Source: a virus. Taken from it: 24,218 nt of DNA. The stretch covers positions 1 to 24,218 of the IMG/VR virus record IMGVR_UViG_2162886015_000009. One strand, 5' to 3'. The notes under the pieces were generated by a model, which saw nothing but the letters and a program-made list of their open reading frames with translations, ran no database searches and was not told the origin of the DNA. Of this stretch, positions 1-4,467 are shown piece by piece; the stretch's first letter is position 1, and the number at the start of each line of letters is the position of its first letter. Both the position numbers and the translations under genes were made by a program.

Positions 1-1
1 C

Positions 2-520
2 AAGCCCATCCTGTTCCTGGACGTCGATGGCGTCCTCAACCCGGAACCTGTCAGCTCTGGGCGACGCCCCAGGGGGTTCGAGACGCACCGCATGCGCCCC
101 TCAGGCTGGGCGAACCCCAGGGTCAAGCCCCTCAGGGTTTGGCTCAACCCGGAGCACGGGGAGAAGCTGCTCTCGCTGCCCGTGGAGCTCGTGTGGGGAA
201 CCACCTGGGAGCACGAGGCCAACGAGTGGATCGCGCCGCACGTGGGTCTGCCGCAACTGCCGTTCGTCAGGTTCGACAGCGGCACCCCTGGACCAGGGGT
301 GCATTGGAAGACGCGGGACCTCGCCCTCTACGCCGCCGGCCGGCCGTTCGCGTGGCTCGACGACGAGCTGCGCGTGGACCGAGACGGCACGTGGCTGAGC
401 GACCACGGGGTGAAGAACCACCTGCTCGTGCTGGTGGCGCCATTCCAGGGACTGATGGACAGTCACCTGGACAGGGTGCGAGAGTGGGCTCTAGCGCTGG
501 ACGACGGGCGACTCAGCTGA
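2..520 (+). CDS. HAD-superfamily phosphatase-like protein (5' partial)
   Basis: The reading frame is open from base 2 to TGA 518-520, and the true start lies just upstream of the window. All four haloacid dehalogenase (HAD) motifs are visible. Motif I is DVDGVLNP at residues 7-14 of the visible part (nucleophile Asp plus acid/base Asp). Motif II is the Thr in VWGTTWEHEAN (about 191-223). Motif III is the Lys in HWKTRDL (about 302-322). Motif IV is the DD in AWLDDEL (about 350-370). About 172 residues are present, close to a whole small HAD phosphatase, so only a few N-terminal residues should be missing. The family hydrolyses phosphate esters through an aspartyl-phosphate; the substrate cannot be told from sequence. 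It lies immediately upstream of a second HAD-like gene with a regulatory-looking gap between them. Family call is firm; role in the phage is unknown. Confidence 0.85.
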   Translation, partial: KPILFLDVDGVLNPEPVSSGRRPRGFETHRMRPSGWANPRVKPLRVWLNPEHGEKLLSLPVELVWGTTWEHEANEWIAPHVGLPQLPFVRFDSGTPGPGVHWKTRDLALYAAGRPFAWLDDELRVDRDGTWLSDHGVKNHLLVLVAPFQGLMDSHLDRVREWALALDDGRLS

Positions 521-535
521 TAGGGTGATATCACC
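498..535 (+). promoter_or_regulatory. Candidate sigma70-type promoter with palindromic operator
   Basis: A TGGACG hexamer (498-503, five of six matches to TTGACG/TTGACA) is followed after exactly 17 bases by TAGGGT (521-526), a -10 form common in actinobacteria. A perfect 12-bp palindrome GGTGATATCACC (524-535) overlaps the -10 end and the expected transcription start. This is the usual position of a repressor operator. It would drive the gene at 565 and those coupled to it. Spacing and motifs are seen directly; promoter and operator function are inferred. Confidence 0.5.
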
Positions 536-564
536 AGTCAGGAAGCGAAGGAGGAAGCGAGCTC

Positions 565-1044
565 ATGACCTTAACGTCCCGCACGAAGGGTTCCAGCATG
601 GTGGAAGCTCATGTCTTCGACGTCCAGGGCACGCTGATCGACGTCACGTCGGTCCGCACCCTGGTCGAGTGTGACAAGCCGGACTTCGACGCCTTCCACG
701 AGGCGACGGGCAACTGCCCCGCCAACCAGGACATCGTGGATGCGTCCAAGCGGAGTCACACCGCTCAGAAGGTCGTCGTCGTGATGACCGGCATGAACGA
801 GAAGTTCCGTGGACTCGTCGCCACCTGGCTGTACAAGCACGAGGTGCCCTTCGACCTGCTCCTGATGCGTCCCAACGGCGACTACCGCAAGGACTTCGTG
901 GTCAAGCGGGAGATGCTCAAGGACGTGCGCCTGCGGGGGTTCGTCGTCACCCACGCCTGGGACGACAACCCGCAGATCATCGATCTGTGGAAGAACGAGA
1001 AGATCCCGGTGACCGTCGTTCCGGGGTGGACAGGAAAGAGATGA
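565..1044 (+). CDS. Polynucleotide kinase 3'-phosphatase-domain-like HAD protein
   Basis: This 159-aa protein resembles the C-terminal 3'-phosphatase domain of T4 polynucleotide kinase, without the kinase half. HAD motif I reads FDVQGTL (D19, Q21), followed by VVVMTGM (T75), a WLYKHEVPFDLLLMR stretch, NGDYRKDFVVKREML (K114) and a terminal AWDDNPQIIDLW (D133/D134) plus VTVVPGW. The GDxRKD...VK segment is characteristic of the Pnkp phosphatase branch. The second Asp of the DxD motif, the general acid, is Gln here (codon CAG 625-627), so activity may be reduced or changed. The start at 565 is preceded by AAGGAGG (548-554); an in-frame ATG at 598 is an alternative and would still keep the motif. 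The stop overlaps the next start in ATGA (1041-1044), suggesting translational coupling. The expected role is DNA or RNA 3'-end healing. Confidence 0.75.
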   Translation: MTLTSRTKGSSMVEAHVFDVQGTLIDVTSVRTLVECDKPDFDAFHEATGNCPANQDIVDASKRSHTAQKVVVVMTGMNEKFRGLVATWLYKHEVPFDLLLMRPNGDYRKDFVVKREMLKDVRLRGFVVTHAWDDNPQIIDLWKNEKIPVTVVPGWTGKR

Positions 1045-1399
1045 CCGTCGTCTCCTACGACGTCGTCCGGGAGAGAGTGGCCCGAGGGGCCGCTCTCCTG
1101 GACGAGAAGAGCCCGGGGTGGTTCCGCACCCTGGTTCCCGAGAGCGTCGTCATGCATTACTACGACAGCTGCGTTCTCGGGCTGCTCAACCGGAGGTCGG
1201 CTACGCCGGCATGGTGGACGCCCTCGGTCTCGAGCACGACACTGAGACCGACGCTGAGGATAGTCTCGTCTGGCACGGCTTCGATCTCATCGACGACGAG
1301 TGTGCCGTCAACCCCGACTATCGCGAGTCGTACGCCAGGCTCACCGACACCTGGCGGAACCTCATCGCTGAGCGACAGATAGCTGCAGGACTGCGATGA
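1041..1399 (+). CDS. Conserved phage hypothetical, broken by an apparent -1 frameshift near 1190
   Basis: Translation starts at ATG 1041 (ATGA overlap with the upstream gene) and reads MTVVSYDVVRERVARGAALL then ...SCVLGLLN in frame 3. The natural continuation, PEVGYAGMVDALGLEHDTE and then a C-terminus rich in Asp/Tyr and ending WRNLIAERQIAAGLR, is in frame 2 and ends at TGA 1397-1399. The two pieces join exactly at 1188-1192 if one C is added to the CC run (AAC CCG). I recall an actinophage family with the same order: an RGAALLD...PGW start, a CVLGQL motif in the middle, then a GL..LGL region. The frame-3 reading beyond this point continues to 1382 but turns into low-complexity Ser/Thr/Pro sequence. 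No slippery heptamer is present, so this is more likely an indel (real or assembly error) than programmed shifting. Function unknown. Confidence 0.65.
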
Positions 1400-1494
1400 G
1401 CTGGGTCTGCGGTCGATGCCGCAAGACCATATACCTGCCCCCAAGCCGGGGGTGCCCGTTTTGTCCGAAGAGAAAGTGGAGGAAGCGACGATGA
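1396..1494 (+). CDS. 32-aa zinc-ribbon-like microprotein
   Basis: ATG 1396 sits in an ATGA overlap with the previous gene's stop, and its own TGA (1492-1494) overlaps the next gene's ATG (1491) the same way. The product starts MSWVCGRCRKTIYL and has the pattern C5-x2-C8 ... C20-x2-C23 (GCPFCPKRK), followed by a very basic tail (KWRKRR). Four cysteines in two CxxC knuckles fit a minimal zinc ribbon, and the basic tail suggests nucleic-acid contact. Third codon positions are mostly G or C, as in the neighbours. It is far below usual gene-calling limits. Real coding is likely from the double coupling; the function is not known. Confidence 0.6.
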   Translation: MSWVCGRCRKTIYLPPSRGCPFCPKRKWRKRR

Positions 1495-1721
1495 ACCGTC
1501 GTGAGACCAACATCAAGCGCGTCGAGTACGTCCTCACCCCCGACGAGCTGGGTCACACCCACGCTGACGTCACCAAGGCGATCCAGGTGGCGGCCAACGA
1601 GTACTGGCAGGCGACGGGCGTGGCGCAGGGCGGCCCGCTCCCCGACGACGCCATCCGCCTGAACGTCGATGCCTCCAGTGGCGACGTCATCGTCAGCTTC
1701 GAGCTTGAGCGACGCTCCTAG
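1491..1721 (+). CDS. Hypothetical protein, 76 aa
   Basis: It starts at ATG 1491, eight bases after GGAGG (1478-1482). An upstream in-frame ATG at 1416 lacks such a site and would overlap the microgene. The product begins MNRRETNIKRVEYVLTPDEL, continues with a helix (ADVTKAIQVAANEYWQATG) and ends with a strand-like segment (DVIVSFELERRS). The compact alpha/beta layout shows no catalytic motif or membrane segment. Its stop TAG shares a base with the GTG start of the next gene (1719-1723). I do not recognise the family. Confidence 0.75.
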   Translation: MNRRETNIKRVEYVLTPDELGHTHADVTKAIQVAANEYWQATGVAQGGPLPDDAIRLNVDASSGDVIVSFELERRS

Positions 1722-1954
1722 TGGCGCTCGTTTCCGTCCAGATCGTCCAGTGCGACACATGTCGTGGTATGATGGTGGTCGATGGTGACTCTTCCAGGGT
1801 CACCACGGACATCCGCGAGGCCACGACGTATCGCACACCCTCGGAAGCCGCCACCGCCGCGAACAGGCGCGACTGGCGGATCTGGACGGGATGGCGGGAG
1901 AACGGGGACGAGTACGTGAGTCGCGCGGATTGTCCAGCGGACAAGACCACGTAA
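1721..1954 (+). CDS. Hypothetical CxxC protein, 77 aa
   Basis: GTG 1721 overlaps the upstream stop by one base (TAGTG), so it is probably translated by coupling. The product begins MALVSVQIVQCDTCRGMMVV; the C11-x2-C14 knuckle near the N-terminus and a single Cys near the C-terminus (SRADCPADKTT) hint at metal binding but do not make a full four-Cys site. The middle (TPSEAATAANRRDWRIWTGW) looks like a short helix followed by a Trp-rich strand. Function unknown. Confidence 0.7.
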   Translation: MALVSVQIVQCDTCRGMMVVDGDSSRVTTDIREATTYRTPSEAATAANRRDWRIWTGWRENGDEYVSRADCPADKTT

Positions 1955-1972
1955 ACGTCAAGGAGACGACGC

Positions 1973-2350
1973 ATGGACGCAGCCGAGCTCGCTGAGCTCA
2001 ACGACAAGATCACGGCTCGTGGGGAGACCCTCGGCCGCCTGGTGCTCAAGCGGGTCAGCCACGCGATCCGCGCGCACCTGGACGAGGCGCGCACCGTGCG
2101 TCTGCTCAAGGACGGCGACGACTACACCCTCGAGCGGGTCGCCGGCCCGTCGAGCAAGGTGCTCTACCGCTTCGCCGCGGACAAGAACGCGGTGGATCCG
2201 GAGAGTGTCTTCGGCGACGACGCCGACGGCATCGTGCATGACCTGGTGACCTACGCTCGGGTGGGTGGCGCTCGTCTTCACCCGGTCGAGGCCGCCAAGG
2301 CCGCGGGGGACTCGGATGTTCTCTCCATCCACCTGCGCACCGACGTCTGA
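1973..2350 (+). CDS. Hypothetical protein, 125 aa
   Basis: It starts at ATG 1973 after AAGGAGA (1959-1965). The N-terminal third is helical and charged (MDAAELAELNDKITARGETL, then LVLKRVSHAIRAHLDEA). The centre looks like beta strands (VRLLKDGDDYTLERVAG, KVLYRFAADKN), and the C-terminus again helical (IVHDLVTYARVGGARLHPVEAAKAAG). There are no cysteines and no recognisable catalytic motif. It is the last gene before a strong hairpin (2372-2406), so it likely closes a transcription unit. I do not recognise the family. Confidence 0.75.
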   Translation: MDAAELAELNDKITARGETLGRLVLKRVSHAIRAHLDEARTVRLLKDGDDYTLERVAGPSSKVLYRFAADKNAVDPESVFGDDADGIVHDLVTYARVGGARLHPVEAAKAAGDSDVLSIHLRTDV

Positions 2351-2371
2351 GGTTCAACCGTCTGACGTCTT

Positions 2372-2406
2372 CTCGGCCGGTGGGAGTGTACTTCCCGCCG
2401 GCCGAG
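2372..2406 (+). terminator. Strong GC hairpin, probable terminator
   Basis: CTCGGCCGGTGGGA (2372-2385) pairs with TCCCGCCGGCCGAG (2393-2406) over 14 bp with one G-T pair and a 7-base loop. It sits 22 bases after a stop codon. There is no T-run, which is common for actinobacterial-type terminators. A promoter-like element begins at the next base. Confidence 0.6.
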
Positions 2407-2415
2407 TGGTATTAT
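2407..2415 (+). promoter_or_regulatory. Candidate extended -10 promoter
   Basis: TGG followed by TATTAT (2410-2415) fits the extended -10 pattern TGn-TAnnnT. It directly follows the terminator hairpin and lies about 80 bases before the small membrane genes. No -35 hexamer is recognisable because the region is occupied by the hairpin arm. The 2416-2495 interval holds no other supported gene. Confidence 0.35.
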
Positions 2416-2495
2416 CGAATCACCGCGTTGTAGCAGTTCAGGAAGAGACGAGGAATCGCACGTGGCTCGTGCGCCACCGAGAGGAAGTGACAGCA

Positions 2496-2579
2496 ATGCG
2501 ATACATCTGCATGGGACTCAGCTTCTGGCTGACCCTGCTGCTTATGCAGCCCTACTTGACCAGCTACACGATTCGATAA
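2496..2579 (+). CDS. 27-aa single-span membrane peptide
   Basis: ATG 2496 lies eight bases after GAGGAAG (2481-2487). The peptide starts MRYICMGLSFWLTLLLMQPY and ends LTSYTIR; almost the whole length is one hydrophobic segment. Third positions are about 85% G/C, whereas the overlapping frame-2 reading (GTG 2462 on) has mostly A/T third positions, which favours this frame. The stop TAA 2577-2579 overlaps the AAGGAAG site of the next, also membrane, gene. Function unknown; a lysis accessory or membrane peptide role is only a guess. Confidence 0.5.
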   Translation: MRYICMGLSFWLTLLLMQPYLTSYTIR

Positions 2580-2592
2580 GGAAGTCTTCACC

Positions 2593-2811
2593 GTGCCTGA
2601 CCGTGAGGAGCTCGGCATTCTGTGCCTCTTCGGGCTCCTGGCCGTTCTCTACGTCGTTGGCCTCGCCATCAAGTACCTCATCGAGTACTGGTACGCCGTC
2701 ATCCTGACGCTGAGCGTTCTCGTCGCGTTCCGCGTCTGGCTCCGCCGACTGTACCCCGTCTACCTCGACGATGACGAAGACGACTACTGGGAGCCTGTCC
2801 CCCAGGAGTGA
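2593..2811 (+). CDS. Small two-span membrane protein, 72 aa
   Basis: GTG 2593 is eight bases after AAGGAAG (2578-2584). Two hydrophobic segments are visible, LGILCLFGLLAVLYVVGLAI and then YWYAVILTLSVLVAFRVWL, separated by KYLIEY and followed by an RRLYPVYL turn and a very acidic tail (DDDEDDYWEPVPQE). The size, two spans and charged tail are holin-like, but no endolysin gene is nearby in this window, so I do not call it a holin. It is paired with the 27-aa peptide just upstream and followed one base later by the next ATG. Confidence 0.7.
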   Translation: MPDREELGILCLFGLLAVLYVVGLAIKYLIEYWYAVILTLSVLVAFRVWLRRLYPVYLDDDEDDYWEPVPQE

Positions 2812-2812
2812 T

Positions 2813-3494
2813 ATGGCGTATAATCCAGTCGTGACGTCAGAGATTCTCGGCCCGGCACGTGGCCGTCTTCAGACCGCCTGCCAGCGCGCCTGGAGGCTCA
2901 GCCAGGCGCTCGAGACACTGGTTCCGCATCGCGCGGTGAACCCGGACGACGTCGCCTCTCGGACTCGCGTCACCCCAGCGCCGCCCTGGCACGCCAGGGC
3001 GGCGCTGCTTGTTATGGACCTCCACGCGTCAGCACGAGAAGCACGAGAAGACCTTCATCTTCGCCGTCAGCGGCAACGCCAAGGTGCGTGGCGGCAGCGA
3101 TCTCAACACGCAGTACGCCCTGGACGCGCTTCCTCGTCTCGCTGAGGCGGTAGAGGACAGTCACGTGTGGCGCACGGTCTTCCGCTTGGAGCAGTGGATC
3201 CACAAGGCGGAGGAGATCCTCGGGCTCGTGGAGCCACTGCGTCACCTCCCCACGCCACCGGATGAGAGTGAGCCTCGCTGCCCCTGGTGTGGCTATCTCA
3301 CGTTGCGTTGGCAGATCCAGCTTGCCAGGATACGATGTGTCAATCCAGGGTGCGCCGTGGATCAGCACCACGATCGCCGGCCGGCAGGCTACCTGGAGAT
3401 GGACTTCCAGACCGGCACCACGGCAATCGTCTGGGATGATGAGCTCCCCGAGAAGCGGAAGGACCTGGACGATGAGCAGGGGCTGGACGTCTGA
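2813..3494 (+). CDS. Conserved phage hypothetical with Zn-ribbon, broken by an apparent +1 frameshift near 3059
   Basis: The 5' part in frame 2 starts MAYNPVVTSEIL and runs through PPWHARAALLVMDLHASARE. The continuation in frame 3 reads FAVSGNAKVRGGSDLNTQYA, then ALDALPRLAEAVED, then a zinc-ribbon (RCPWCGYLTLR...IRCVNPGC) to TGA 3492-3494. Removing one base at about 3059 (CAT CTT C to CAT TTC) gives SAREAREDLHFAVSGNAKV. I recall an actinophage family with the order PPWN...LVMDLHA...DLRYAVTG...GGSD.NT..ALDAL...CPYC...C..PGC. The start at ATG 2813 follows AGGAG (2804-2808); GTG 2831 is an alternative. The defect is probably an indel, either real or from sequencing. The frame-2 reading alone would end at 3145 and the frame-3 reading alone opens at 3009. 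Function unknown. Confidence 0.65.
2819..2824 (+). promoter_or_regulatory. TATAAT -10-like element inside a gene start
   Basis: A perfect TATAAT lies seven bases before GTG 2831, the spacing expected for a leaderless GTG transcript, but it is also codons 3-4 of the ATG 2813 reading. No convincing -35 is present. Similar TATAATC elements occur at 3801 and 10547, both in front of long structural genes. Confidence 0.3.
2976..3007. repeat. 15-bp perfect inverted repeat within a coding region
   Basis: CAGCGCCGCCCTGGC (2976-2990) and its exact reverse complement (2993-3007) are separated by only AC. In RNA this would form a very stable hairpin. It lies within the coding sequence for TPAPPWHARAAL, where the family has a conserved PPW motif, and about 50 bases before the frame change. 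Confidence 0.7.
3032..3049 (+). repeat. 9-bp tandem duplication
   Basis: GCACGAGAA occurs twice with no gap (3032-3040 and 3041-3049), coding for ARE ARE in frame 2. It lies ten bases before the inferred single-base indel of the same gene, so the segment may be prone to slippage. Confidence 0.7.
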
Positions 3495-3747
3495 CGATCT
3501 TCCCGTGGTGGGGGACGACCCAACTCTCTGGACCGTCAGTGAGGCCGCCACACTCCTGGGCCCTCCGCAGCTCTCGGCCGCCCAGGTGCGGGAGCTCGTG
3601 AAACTGTTCGCCCTGAAGTACGACCTGCAGCCTGTAGGCAAGCGTCGAGTGACCGCGAGAGGGCGCGGCGGCCGGCACGCTAGGGTGTATAAAGCCGACT
3701 CCCTGATCAGGGCCTACAACGACCTCGTAGGCCGTCCGAGTCGGTAA
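3472..3747 (+). CDS. Winged-helix/excisionase-like DNA-binding protein, 91 aa
   Basis: ATG 3472 follows GGAAGGA (3457-3463) and overlaps the 3' end of the previous gene by 23 bases. The product starts MSRGWTSDDLPVVGDDPTLW and contains TVSEAATLLGPPQLSAAQ, a classic helix-turn-helix opening. This is followed by VRELVKLFALKYDLQPVGK, a basic wing (KRRVTARGRGGRHARVY) and a final helix (KADSLIRAYNDLVG). The pattern matches MerR/excisionase-type winged helices and small phage DNA-binding proteins that often sit just upstream of terS. It may regulate the late operon or help DNA recognition for packaging; which one is not shown by the sequence. Confidence 0.65.
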   Translation: MSRGWTSDDLPVVGDDPTLWTVSEAATLLGPPQLSAAQVRELVKLFALKYDLQPVGKRRVTARGRGGRHARVYKADSLIRAYNDLVGRPSR

Positions 3748-3756
3748 GATCGTTTA

Positions 3757-3833
3757 CCAAGTGATTACCTTCACCTGGTTCCCGCTGCGAAGTTTCAGGA
3801 TATAATCGTGGCGAGGGGTGAGGTGTCGCCACG
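3757..3833 (+). promoter_or_regulatory. Probable late-operon promoter with flanking dyads
   Basis: A perfect TATAAT (3801-3806) lies 47 bases before the terS start. An imperfect inverted repeat CCAAGTGA / TCACCTGG (3757-3764 / 3771-3778, seven of eight pairs) sits where a -35 region or activator site would be. A perfect 8-bp inverted repeat CGTGGCGA / TCGCCACG (3807-3814 / 3826-3833) begins right after the -10 and covers the expected start. The second dyad is followed by TTTT, so a 5'-leader hairpin or attenuator is an alternative. No good -35 hexamer is visible. The whole gap 3748-3852 appears regulatory. Confidence 0.45.
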
Positions 3834-3852
3834 TTTTGAAAGGTGAGACCAG

Positions 3853-4458
3853 ATGCCAAGTTGGGGAGATGAGGCTGAGGCTGCACGGCAGCTGAATCAG
3901 CCACACGGTAACGATGAGTACCTGCTCGCCGTTCCCGACGACTCCAAGGGCTTCAAGTCCCGTGGCCGTTGGCGAGACGCTGAAGCCGCGCGTCTCAAGG
4001 CCAAGGGCATGACGCTGGAGCAGGTGGCCGCGGAGCTGGGCCTCGACAAGCCCAACGCGGAGAATGGCCCACAGCGCGCCGCCGCCGCCATCAAGCGGGC
4101 GATGGGTGAAATGGCCCGCTTCGCCAACGACGAGATGCGGATGATGGAACTCCGCAGCCTCGACGAGTTGGAGTGGCTCGCCTGGCAGACGATGAAGACC
4201 AGCCACGTCGTGGTCAGCCAGGGTCGCGTCGTCTTCAACGAGGACACCGGCGTGCCGGTGACCGACGACCGCTACACGCTCGAGACGATCGACCGCATCC
4301 TGAAGATCAAGGAGCGTCGCGCCAAGCTCATGGGTCTGGACGCGCCGATCCGTCGCGAGGTCATCACGATGGACTCGATCGAGAACGAGATCAAGAAGCT
4401 CGAGGACGAGCTCAAGTCCAGTCAGGGAAGTCAGGGCCTCACCGACGCGCTGGGCTAG
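3853..4458 (+). CDS. terS: Terminase small subunit
   Basis: This 201-aa protein starts at ATG 3853 after AAAGGTGAG and lies directly upstream of the large terminase. After a variable N-terminus, WRDAEAARLKAKGMTLEQVA followed by AELGL (about residues 37-62) forms a helix-turn-helix. A long helical region follows (ELRSLDELEWLAWQTMKTSH), then a short beta hairpin (VVVSQGRVVFNEDTGVPVTD), and the segment TLETIDRILKIKERRAKLMG with LDAP, typical of actinophage small terminases. The C-terminus (IENEIKKLEDELKSSQ) is a coiled coil suited to ring formation. The role is to recognise the packaging site and deliver DNA to TerL. Gene order and motifs agree. Confidence 0.8.
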   Translation: MPSWGDEAEAARQLNQPHGNDEYLLAVPDDSKGFKSRGRWRDAEAARLKAKGMTLEQVAAELGLDKPNAENGPQRAAAAIKRAMGEMARFANDEMRMMELRSLDELEWLAWQTMKTSHVVVSQGRVVFNEDTGVPVTDDRYTLETIDRILKIKERRAKLMGLDAPIRREVITMDSIENEIKKLEDELKSSQGSQGLTDALG

Positions 4459-4467
4459 GATTGAGCC

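Noticed and set aside
1181-1200. Programmed -1 ribosomal frameshift site
   Set aside because: No X-XXY-YYZ slippery heptamer is present at the junction (CTCAACCGG) and no phage rule calls for a frameshift in this gene. An indel is simpler.
1770-1778. Extended -10-like TGGTATGAT
   Set aside because: It is inside the 77-aa gene with no -35 and no nearby downstream start that needs it.
2462-2707. 81-aa frame-2 reading starting GTG 2462
   Set aside because: Its first half looks protein-like (LLADPAAYAALLDQL), but its third positions are A/T-rich, unlike every neighbour, and its second half overlaps the well-supported two-span membrane gene with Ser-rich nonsense. The 27-aa frame-3 reading has the expected codon bias.
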